This document shows positions 7,636 through 14,121 of a stretch of 42,516 nucleotides of DNA, piece by piece (position 1 is the stretch's first letter; each line of letters opens with the position of its first letter). Source of the stretch: Rhizobiaceae bacterium (GTDB lineage: Bacteria > Pseudomonadota > Alphaproteobacteria > Rhizobiales > Rhizobiaceae); NCBI GenBank assembly GCA_905339215.1, contig CAJPFN010000084.1, positions 1 to 42,516 on the forward strand, given 5' to 3'. The position numbers and the translations under genes were made by a program. The notes below the pieces were generated by a model. That model ran no database searches. It worked only from the letters and a program-made list of their open reading frames with translations, and was not told the DNA's origin.

Positions 7636-8067
7636 TCAGAACCCCCACGGGCCAATTGCGAGCGACAGCTTCAGGACCATCCTGAAGATGACGAAGATGC
7701 CGACGGCGATGCAGATGCCGGCGATGGCGGCCGCGAGCGGCGTCGCGCCCAGCCGCCAGGAAAGCAGCGCCGCCGCGACGGTGGTGGACACGACGAAGCC
7801 GAACTGCGGCAGCGCATAGGTGTAAGCCACCATCACGACGATGGAGAAGGCGATCTCGGCGAGCCGACCCAACTGGGGCCAGAGCGGTTCGGGGTCGGGC
7901 TTTAAGAGCAGGTAGAGCGAGGCGATCCCCAGCGCCGTGCCGACGACGACTGGAAAAGCCTTCGGACCCATGGGATCCGAAACGAAGCCCACCTGGATCT
8001 GCATAGCGAAATAGATATAGAGCACTGAAAGCAGCAGGCAGACGCCGCCAAAGACACGGTCGCTCAT
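7636..8067 (-). CDS. tctB: Tripartite tricarboxylate transporter, small permease TctB
   Basis: A 143-residue protein with four hydrophobic segments, as expected for the poorly conserved small subunit: MSDRVFGGVCLLLSVLYIYF at the N-terminus, then GTALGIASLYLLLKP, then two more in the C-terminal half. A good ribosome site (GGGAGG) lies upstream of the ATG at 8067. It lies between tctC and tctA; the gap to tctA is a single base and the gap to tctC is 64 bases, occupied by a strong hairpin (8088-8118). TctB pairs with TctA in the inner membrane. Confidence 0.88.
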   Translation of the reverse strand: MSDRVFGGVCLLLSVLYIYFAMQIQVGFVSDPMGPKAFPVVVGTALGIASLYLLLKPDPEPLWPQLGRLAEIAFSIVVMVAYTYALPQFGFVVSTTVAAALLSWRLGATPLAAAIAGICIAVGIFVIFRMVLKLSLAIGPWGF

Positions 8068-8087
8068 CCCAACCTCCCTGGATGAAG

Positions 8088-8118
8088 GGCGACGGGAGCC
8101 GTCCTTTCTCCCGTCGCC
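8088..8118 (-). promoter_or_regulatory. Intercistronic hairpin between tctC and tctB
   Basis: A perfect 11-bp inverted repeat, GGCGACGGGAG (8088-8098) / CTCCCGTCGCC (8108-8118), with a 9-base loop, lies just after the tctC stop in the transcript. There is no T-run downstream on the transcribed strand, so it is more likely an mRNA-stability or partial-termination element than a full terminator. Such hairpins commonly raise the level of a binding-protein message relative to the permease part. A counterpart exists in the second tct operon at 18617-18640. Confidence 0.7.
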
Positions 8119-8131
8119 GGTTTGTTCAGGT

Positions 8132-9115
8132 CTATTGCAGGATGCCGATCTCGCGGCTCAGCGCCTCGGTGTTCGCAATTTCCCTGCTGACGAAAGCGTC
8201 GAAATCAGAGCCCCATTTCTCGAGCGGCATCAGGCCATTGGCGGCCATGATTTCCTTCCACTCGCCGCTCTCGTAGGTCTTCTTGATCGCATCTGCCCAG
8301 AAGGCGTAGGCCTCGTCGCTGATGCCGCCCGGAGCGTAGAAACCCCGCCAGTTGGCTCCCAACGCGTCGATGCCCTGTTCCTTCGCCGTCGGGAACTGGC
8401 CGAACTCTCCGGGCAGCCTGTCCTCGGACAGGACCGCCAGCACCCTCAGGTCGCCGGAATCGACAAAGCCCTTGGTTTCGGAAATATCGCCCGAGAAAGC
8501 CTGCACATGGCCGCCGAGAAGCTGGGTCACGGCCTCGCCGCCACCTTCATAGGCGACGTATTTGATCGAGCGCACATTGTCGATGCCGGCACCCTTTGCC
8601 GCGATTAGCACCTTCAGGTGATCCCAGCCGCCGACGGCCGAGCCGCCCGCGAATGCGATCGACGACGGACTGTCCTTCACCACGGCGAAGAGTTCGGAAA
8701 GCGTATTGATGGGCGAATCCTTGGACACGGCAATCACGCCGTAATCGGCGCCGATCGTGCCCAGCCAGCGCACCTGGTCCTTGCTTGCCCCCGGGAAGGC
8801 GCCCTGCGCCAGCCGAGTCGTCGTAGCGGAAGAGGCGGCGATGATGAGATTCTCGGCGCTGTTGCGTTTCGCCACCACCTCGGCGAAAGCGACGCCGCCG
8901 CCGCCGCCAGCCTGGTTCGTCACCTGCATCGGACTCGGCACGATCTTGAGATCGTAGAGCGTCTTGCCGACCTGGCGGCATGTGAAGTCCCAACCGCCGC
9001 CGGGATTGGCCGGCGCGATGCATTCGGTATTGCCGATTTCGAAGGCAAAGCTCGCCCCCGCGATGGCGAAGGTGGCGAAAATGGATGCGACACTTGCCAC
9101 GGCAAGCTTTCTCAT
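8132..9115 (-). CDS. tctC: Periplasmic tricarboxylate-binding protein TctC
   Basis: A 327-residue protein from the ATG at 9115, with a GGGAGG ribosome site 7 bases upstream; an in-frame extension to 9181 would spoil the signal peptide. Residues 1-24 are a Sec signal (basic start, alanine-rich core, cleavage near SFA-FE). The mature start, EIGNTECIAPANPGGGWDFT, is the signature of the citrate-type TctC proteins and differs from generic Bug proteins such as the one at 18656-19633. Captures citrate or a related tricarboxylate and delivers it to TctAB. First gene of tctCBA, divergent from tctDE across 103 bases carrying a tandem repeat. Confidence 0.92.
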   Translation of the reverse strand: MRKLAVASVASIFATFAIAGASFAFEIGNTECIAPANPGGGWDFTCRQVGKTLYDLKIVPSPMQVTNQAGGGGGVAFAEVVAKRNSAENLIIAASSATTTRLAQGAFPGASKDQVRWLGTIGADYGVIAVSKDSPINTLSELFAVVKDSPSSIAFAGGSAVGGWDHLKVLIAAKGAGIDNVRSIKYVAYEGGGEAVTQLLGGHVQAFSGDISETKGFVDSGDLRVLAVLSEDRLPGEFGQFPTAKEQGIDALGANWRGFYAPGGISDEAYAFWADAIKKTYESGEWKEIMAANGLMPLEKWGSDFDAFVSREIANTEALSREIGILQ

Positions 9116-9179
9116 GGTGAATCCTCCCTTTGGCCTGACGCACGACTTCCGTGCGGAGGTTCCGGGAAGATAGAAGCCC

Positions 9180-9201
9180 AACCTGTCATTAACCTGTCAT
9201 T
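9180..9201 (+). promoter_or_regulatory. Tandem 11-bp repeat between tctC and tctD; candidate TctD operator
   Basis: Two adjacent, identical 11-mers AACCTGTCATT (9180-9190 and 9191-9201). OmpR/PhoB-family regulators bind tandem direct repeats with 11-bp periodicity, and tctD, such a regulator, starts 18 bases downstream. The site sits about 65 bases upstream of the tctC start on the other strand, so one site could serve both operons. The repeat is seen directly; its binding by TctD is inferred from position and spacing. Confidence 0.6.
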
Positions 9202-9218
9202 CGGGGAGGAGCAGCCGG

Positions 9219-9896
9219 GTGCGCGTTCTGGTGGTAGAGGACACGGACGACGTGGCCGATGCGATACTGGCGCATTTCCAGCGCCAGGGGCATGTTTGCG
9301 ACCATGCCGCCGGCAGGGAAGACGCCGGCCACTTGGTCGGCCTGGAGTCCTACGACATCGTCATCCTCGACCTCAACCTGCCCGATGGTTCGGGACTCGA
9401 TCTCCTCAGGCAGCTTCGCGCCGCCAAGAACTCGGTGCCGGTCTTGGTGCTCACTGCACGGATGCAGGTGGACGACAAGGTCGATGCTCTCGACATCGGC
9501 GCCGACGACTATCTGGTGAAGCCGTTCGACCTGCGCGAACTGGAGGCGCGGGCGCGCGCGGTCAGCCGACGCCGCCATGGTGCCGCGGAGGCCGAGATGC
9601 AGGCCGGTAACCTGCGCTGCAACTTCGCCGCGCGCTCCGTCAGCGTGGATGGCCGCGAGGTGGAATTGACGCGGCGCGAATTCGTCCTGCTTGATGCGTT
9701 CCTCGCCAGCCCCAATCGCGTCTTCGACAAGGACGAGCTCTATTCCCGCCTCTACGGCTTCACAGGTGAAGCGGGGCTCAACGCCGTCGAGGTCTATATC
9801 GCGCGACTGCGCCGTAAGCTGGACGGCGCCGATCTCGAGATCAGGACGCTGCGCGGCCTCGGTTACCAGGCGACGCTGCGGCGCAAGTCGCCATGA
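9219..9896 (+). CDS. tctD: OmpR-family response regulator TctD
   Basis: A 225-residue regulator. The receiver domain (1-115) shows the acidic pair E7-D8, phospho-acceptor D51 in IVILDLNLPDGSG, and the conserved lysine in DDYLVKPFDLREL. The winged-helix domain follows (130-220: VELTRREFVLLDAFLASPNR to VEVYIARLRRKLDG). Start is the GTG at 9219, preceded by GGGGAGGAG. Overlaps tctE by four bases (9893-9896). In enterobacteria TctD with TctE activates the tctCBA operon in response to citrate; the divergent arrangement here supports the same role. Confidence 0.93.
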   Translation: MRVLVVEDTDDVADAILAHFQRQGHVCDHAAGREDAGHLVGLESYDIVILDLNLPDGSGLDLLRQLRAAKNSVPVLVLTARMQVDDKVDALDIGADDYLVKPFDLRELEARARAVSRRRHGAAEAEMQAGNLRCNFAARSVSVDGREVELTRREFVLLDAFLASPNRVFDKDELYSRLYGFTGEAGLNAVEVYIARLRRKLDGADLEIRTLRGLGYQATLRRKSP

Positions 9897-11263
9897 CCGC
9901 GGCGGCAAGCGCAGAGCGCAGCCAGTCCATCGCCTCCAGGCTGGCGCTTGCGATGGTACTAATCCTAGTCGCGGTCGTCATCGCCAGCATCGTGGCGGCC
10001 ACCCGGTTCGGTCAGGCCGCCAGCAACGAGACCTTCGACCGGCTGCTGAGGGGTGCCGCCCTCCAGATTGTCGAGCGCATATCCGCGATCGAGGGCCAAG
10101 CGCAGGTCGACCTGCCGGTCTCCGCCTTCGAGCTTCTCTCGCTAGCCCGCAGCGATCGGATCTTCTACCGGGTCATCGGCCCCGACGGGCGCACCATGAC
10201 GGGCTACGACGACCTGCCGCTGCCGCGCGCCGCGGGCACGGAAGCGATCTACGACGCGCGCTACAAGGGAGCCGACATCCGCGCCGTAAAGCTGACGCGC
10301 CGCCTCGCGGAGCGGGCGGTGAGCGGGGAGGTCGAGGTAGTCGTCGCGCAGACTACGCGCGAACGCGTCGCGCTGGGGCGCAGCATCGCCACGCGCGCAG
10401 TGATAATCGTCGCTGCCGCCGGCGTCCTGCTCCTGCTGCTCGCTCTGGCGGTGCTGCGCGTTGCGCTGCGGCCGCTTGCCCGCGTGGAACACGCCATGCT
10501 CCGGCGCGAGGCCAACGACCTTTCGCCCATAGACGTGCCCGCACCCGCGGAGGTTGCGGTGCTGGTCGATGCCATCAACCGTTTCATGGGCCGCCTGGAG
10601 CAGCGTATCGAGGCGATGCAGAACTTCGTCGCCGACGCCGCCCACCAGATACGCACGCCCATCACCGCGCTGCGTGCCCAGGCGCAACTCGCGCTGGATG
10701 AGAAGGATCCCGTCCGCCTGGAACGACTGCACCGGCGGATCAATGCCCGCAGCATCGGGTTGGGACGCCTGGCGGATCAGCTTCTCAGTCACGCGCTCGT
10801 TGCCCACCGCGCCGACGCCGCGCCCCGGGAAGCGGTCGATCTGCGCCGGGTCGCGATCGAGGCCGAACGAGAGGTGCGAGCGGTTGGAGGAATGTCGATC
10901 GCAGTCGAATTGCCTGAGGGGGAGGTTTGGGTGAATTGCGACCCGGTGAGCCTGCGCGAAGCGGTGAAGAACCTGCTGAACAACGCCGTGCGATACGGCA
11001 CGCCGCCGGTGAGGCTCTGCGTCGAGCACCATGCCGACGGCCGCGCCGCGATCACGGTGCATGATTGCGGCGACGGCATCCCAGACAATCTCGCGGCGCG
11101 CATCGGCGAACGCTTCGCCACAGGCGGCATCGGCCCCGAAAGCGCTGGCCTCGGACTCTCCATCGTGGCATCGGTGGCGAGGATGCATGGCGCGGGACTT
11201 ATGCGCGGCCGCAATGACGGCGGCTTCTTCATCGGCCTCGAAATGCCGGAGGAGCAGCCATGA
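9893..11263 (+). CDS. tctE: Sensor histidine kinase TctE
   Basis: A 456-residue inner-membrane kinase. Transmembrane segments are at residues about 17-37 and 168-190 and flank a periplasmic sensor of about 130 residues. A HAMP-like linker follows, then the phospho-acceptor H251 in the H-box DAAHQIRTPITAL, the N-box EAVKNLLNNAVRYG, the G1 box HDCGDGIPDN and the G2 box SAGLGLSIVASVA. All catalytic boxes are present. It overlaps tctD upstream and the binding-protein gene downstream by four bases each, so the three form one translationally coupled operon. Expected to sense tricarboxylates directly or through a periplasmic partner. Confidence 0.92.
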   Translation: MTAAASAERSQSIASRLALAMVLILVAVVIASIVAATRFGQAASNETFDRLLRGAALQIVERISAIEGQAQVDLPVSAFELLSLARSDRIFYRVIGPDGRTMTGYDDLPLPRAAGTEAIYDARYKGADIRAVKLTRRLAERAVSGEVEVVVAQTTRERVALGRSIATRAVIIVAAAGVLLLLLALAVLRVALRPLARVEHAMLRREANDLSPIDVPAPAEVAVLVDAINRFMGRLEQRIEAMQNFVADAAHQIRTPITALRAQAQLALDEKDPVRLERLHRRINARSIGLGRLADQLLSHALVAHRADAAPREAVDLRRVAIEAEREVRAVGGMSIAVELPEGEVWVNCDPVSLREAVKNLLNNAVRYGTPPVRLCVEHHADGRAAITVHDCGDGIPDNLAARIGERFATGGIGPESAGLGLSIVASVARMHGAGLMRGRNDGGFFIGLEMPEEQP

Positions 11264-12351
11264 GACGCCTCCTCGCCATCGCACTGCATCTTCTCGCGTC
11301 CCCCGCACCGGCGGCGGAAACGCTCCTGCCGGCGCGAAACGACGAGGCCCCGACCCAGCTCGTCATCGAAAGCACGACCGACTTCGCCATCTTCGAGCCT
11401 ATGATCCGCGCCTTTCAGGCGCCAAGGCCGGGGATTGCCGTCCTCTATCGCGAACTCACGACGAACGAGTTGAACGATCACGTTTCGACAGTCTGCGAGG
11501 AGGGTCGTTTCGTTGCGGACCTCGTTGTCAGTTCGTCCGTCGACCAGCAGCTCAAACTGGTCAATGACGGCTGCGCCCTACCGCTCGGCGCCGAAGTGCG
11601 GGCATCGCTGCCCGACTGGGCGAAATGGCGTGAGGAACTGATCGGCATGACCTTCGAGCCGGCCGTCGTCGTGTACAATCGGGCCTATTTCGCCGAGCGC
11701 CCGCTGCCGCAAAGCCGCTTCGAACTGATCGACCTTCTGCGCGAGGGCGAGGAGTTCGTCGGCCGGGTAGGCACATACGATATCGAAAGCTCGGGCGTCG
11801 GCTACTTCTTCGCCTTCCAGGACGCGCTGCAAGCCAGCACCTGGGGCCGGCTGGCGGAAAGCCTCGGGCGCAACCAGGCCCGACTTTACTGCTGCACCGC
11901 GGAAATCCTCGATCGCGTAGCCGATGGCCGCCTCCTGCTCGGCTACAACGTGCTCGGCTCCTATGCGCTGGCGCGCATTGACGACGACGACCGCTTCGGC
12001 ATCATCCTCCCGGATGACTACACGCTAGTGCTTTCGCGCGCGGCCTTCGTGCCGCGCGGAGCAATGCAGCCCGAACTCGCGGAGGATTTCCTGGCTTTCG
12101 CGCTTTCCTTTCCGGGTCGCGCGATCAGTTCGTCGCAGATGCGGTTGCTGTCCCCCATGAACGGAGCAGAACAGCTCGAGGCGCTGCTGGCTCCGGGCGA
12201 GGCCAGCCGAGAAACGTTCCGCCCCATCGCCATGACCCCGGCGTTGCTGGTGGGTTGGATAGGGCCAAGCGCGAGATATTCCTGCGGCAATGGCGGGCCG
12301 CGCTGCCGGCCGCCGCCCACGTGCAAACGGCGCCCTAGTGGAACGAATTGA
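11260..12351 (+). CDS. AfuA-type ABC substrate-binding protein in the tctDE operon, 3' end frameshifted
   Basis: The frame gives 363 residues: a short signal peptide (1-18, cleavage near APA-AE), then a periplasmic binding fold of the Fe(III)-type (COG1840) group, e.g. LVIESTTDFAIFEPMIRAFQ and AVVVYNRAYFAERPLP. No ABC permease or ATPase is nearby. Position as third gene after tctD-tctE suggests it is a sensor partner for TctE rather than a transporter subunit (inference). Oddity: after ALLVG at about 12253 the frame turns to low-complexity residues, while the +1 frame reads LDRAKREIFLRQWRAALPAA and ends at TAG 12336-12338, which fits the family. One missing G in the run at 12251-12254 explains this, so the native gene would be 359 codons. 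Confidence 0.8.
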   Translation: MRRLLAIALHLLASPAPAAETLLPARNDEAPTQLVIESTTDFAIFEPMIRAFQAPRPGIAVLYRELTTNELNDHVSTVCEEGRFVADLVVSSSVDQQLKLVNDGCALPLGAEVRASLPDWAKWREELIGMTFEPAVVVYNRAYFAERPLPQSRFELIDLLREGEEFVGRVGTYDIESSGVGYFFAFQDALQASTWGRLAESLGRNQARLYCCTAEILDRVADGRLLLGYNVLGSYALARIDDDDRFGIILPDDYTLVLSRAAFVPRGAMQPELAEDFLAFALSFPGRAISSSQMRLLSPMNGAEQLEALLAPGEASRETFRPIAMTPALLVGWIGPSARYSCGNGGPRCRPPPTCKRRPSGTN

Positions 12352-12569
12352 CTCAGTTATAGGTTTTTGGCTTCCGCCAAGGAATCCGGTCTGATTCATG
12401 GATAGCCGACTGATTCTGGAGGTCGGCGATGTCCACGAGGAAGACGGATAGGACGAATTGGCCCCCAACCGCGGTTCACCCGGTCCCCTTGACTTCGGGA
12501 CCATCACTCTCGATATTTTACATGTGAACAACGCTCCGGGGTTGGCGCTAGGCGCCAGCTCATTTTTTC
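12352..12569. other. Non-coding stretch after the tctDE operon
   Basis: About 220 bases without a supportable gene. A short plus-strand frame starting with MSTRKTDRTNWPPTA at 12429 stops after about 30 codons and is not recognised. The GC content drops locally (for example around 12510-12525 and 12561-12570, with a T-run). It is probably a stack of small remnants joining the tct module to the DUF3800 fragment; I see no repeat or terminus I can name. Confidence 0.4.
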
Positions 12570-12788
12570 TCAAAGGCTCGGCTGGTGCGGGCCTTTGTCG
12601 TTCTTTCGGTCAAAGCAGCTGTATTTGATCCCAAGACTGGGAATGCGCTCCGGCGACAGGTGCGCGTCGATCAGCCGGCCGCTTTCTTTGAGGGCGCGAT
12701 ATGGCCGGTACGTCGGGTCATAGCCGCCCTTCGCCATCGGATAAAGGAACAGGTCAGCGATCTGCATCATCGGGGTCTCCTTGGTGCC
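12570..12788 (-). pseudogene. DUF3800 protein, C-terminal fragment
   Basis: Minus-strand reading gives GTKETPMMQIADLFLYPMAK followed by GGYDPTYRPYRALKESGRLI and IPSLGIKYSCFD, the conserved C-terminal end of DUF3800 proteins (usually 230-280 residues; RNase H-like fold, often on mobile elements or near defence genes). Only about 70 residues remain. Homology stops at about 12788, exactly where a recombinase fragment begins on the other strand, so the 5' two-thirds were lost by recombination. Translation of the remnant is unlikely. Confidence 0.7.
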
Positions 12789-12789
12789 G

Positions 12790-12913
12790 GAGGCCCCGCC
12801 TTACCGCGTTCCAGCGGCAGGAAGCGCGAGAGCCGCTGGCGACCGGTGAAAGCGCGCGGGCGGTAGCGCTCAGCTACGACGTTTCGCCGAGTACAATCTC
12901 CCGGCTCCCTTGA
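12790..12913 (+). pseudogene. Serine recombinase (resolvase), C-terminal helix-turn-helix fragment
   Basis: The plus-strand frame reads RRPRLTAFQRQEAREPLATG and then ARAVALSYDVSPSTISRLP followed by a stop at 12911-12913. This matches the resolvase C-terminal DNA-binding domain (LT-x-x-QRQEA ... A-x-SY-x-VS-x-STISRL). The catalytic N-terminal domain is absent; the preceding DNA is the DUF3800 remnant on the opposite strand. It is a leftover of a transposon or phage resolvase gene. Confidence 0.65.
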
Positions 12914-13025
12914 CCGGCTAAGGCGACATATCACGAAGCATGAAGGCCGCCGCGAAGGGTGGCCCGTCAAACGCGCGTCGGTTGCGTGCGTCAAGTTTAG
13001 CAAATTGGGGCGGCCTTGAAGCTGG

Positions 13026-13418
13026 TCATGCGGCTTTGCGGAGTTCGAGCTTCTTGTGCTCCCTGAGGTCGTCCATGTTGAGGTATCTGTTTGCCTTCAT
13101 CCAGTTCTCGTTGCTCTCGACGGCGAGTGCCCTGACGAGGCGCAGGCAGCTCTGGGCATTGGGGAAGATGCGCACGACATAGGTGCGCCGTCGGATCTCC
13201 TCGTTGAGGCGCTCCAACATGTTGGTCGACTTCAGGTGCTTGTGATGCTGGCGCGGCAACCGGAAGAACGTCAGCGTCTGCTCGATGGTCTCCTCTGCCC
13301 AGCCCGTCGGGCGCGGATACTTGCCCGACCATTTGGCCAGCCATGTGGCGAGAACGGCCTTGGCCTCGGCGAGGTCGTGCCGGTCGTAGAACCTTTTCGC
13401 AGGTGAGGTCACTCGCAA
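13026..13418 (-). pseudogene. IS256-family transposase, C-terminal fragment
   Basis: About 130 residues from KRFYDRHDLAEAKAVLATWL through TFFRLPRQHHKHLKSTNMLE, RLNEEIRRRTYVVRIFPNA and the terminal NRYLNMDDLREHKKLELRKA. That is the last third of an IS256-type mutator transposase (about 400 residues) and includes the catalytic glutamate in NMLERLNEEIRRRT. The N-terminal two-thirds with both catalytic aspartates is missing, and no good start exists. It may derive from the same element as the N-terminal scrap at 5896-5928, now in opposite orientation on the far side of the tct module. Confidence 0.8.
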
Positions 13419-13649
13419 TGAGACCCCATGCTGGTTCCAAGGGGAGGACTACCCGTACACAATAATGTGCACATCCGTTGATACATCGTTAAAAAATATA
13501 ATATATCAATATGATATGAAGTCTTGGTGAGGACTTAAAATCCCCGAGCCTCGTGATAAAAGAAAATACTTCCAAGGCCTCTGAAGCAACGAAGGAACGC
13601 CGGCCGGTAATCGTGGCGTGACCGACTGTCGATGATTGAGAGATCGGCG
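13419..13649. other. AT-rich intergenic stretch
   Basis: About 230 bases without a gene. From about 13480 to 13520 the sequence is strikingly AT-rich (runs such as AAAAAATATAATATAT), unlike the surrounding high-GC DNA. This marks it as foreign and as a possible promoter or terminator zone for the genes downstream of the integrase. No repeats or tRNA parts were found. Confidence 0.5.
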
Positions 13650-14060
13650 TTATCGCCGGCCGTAGTAGGCATTCCATGCGAGCTTGATGTCCGAAAACGC
13701 CCATTCGCGTCGCCTGCCAAAGGCAGGGCTTCGTCGGGTGAAACACGCATGCAGGCCGGTTTCCCGCTGGAACTTCATGAACCAGGCGGCGGATTTGGGC
13801 TTCCCGCCGGGTGCAGTCTGGAGCTGCCGGATGATGCCGCTGTGGGCCCAGTTATCAGCAGGGTTGGCGATCGAAGTCGGGTCGGTGAGGTAGGTGCGGA
13901 GCTTTTGCAGCACCATGTCATCCGGCGACTGGTGCAGTTCGGCACGCAGGGCTTCGACAGCGATGGCAGCACCTTGCCGGGCCGCCTCGCTTAATATCAT
14001 ACGCAACTGTGCATCGGTCAGCACCAGCGCCTGGAGGGCATCCATGGGACGAGCTTTCAT
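13650..14060 (-). CDS. Hypothetical protein in the integrase operon
   Basis: A 136-residue protein from the ATG at 14060 (a later ATG at 14045 is also possible). Not recognised. The N-terminal half is a predicted helix (ALVLTDAQLRMILSEAARQG, AIAVEALRAEL); the C-terminal half is basic and aromatic-rich (KPKSAAWFMKFQRETGLHAC, FGRRREWAFSDIKLAWNAYY). No signal peptide or membrane segment. It follows the integrase gene by 61 bases on the same strand, so the two are probably co-transcribed. A small gene partnered with an integrase is often a recombination directionality factor or regulator, but nothing in the sequence proves this. Confidence 0.6.
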   Translation of the reverse strand: MKARPMDALQALVLTDAQLRMILSEAARQGAAIAVEALRAELHQSPDDMVLQKLRTYLTDPTSIANPADNWAHSGIIRQLQTAPGGKPKSAAWFMKFQRETGLHACFTRRSPAFGRRREWAFSDIKLAWNAYYGRR

Positions 14061-14121
14061 TGGTGGGAGTACGGTGCCCGAGCGGGCCGCACCCGGATTC
14101 AGCCACGGCGGGGAGGGGCGG

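Noticed and set aside
12570-12788. Defence-system gene because DUF3800 proteins sometimes occur in defence loci
   Set aside because: Only the last 70 residues remain and no partner defence genes are present nearby.
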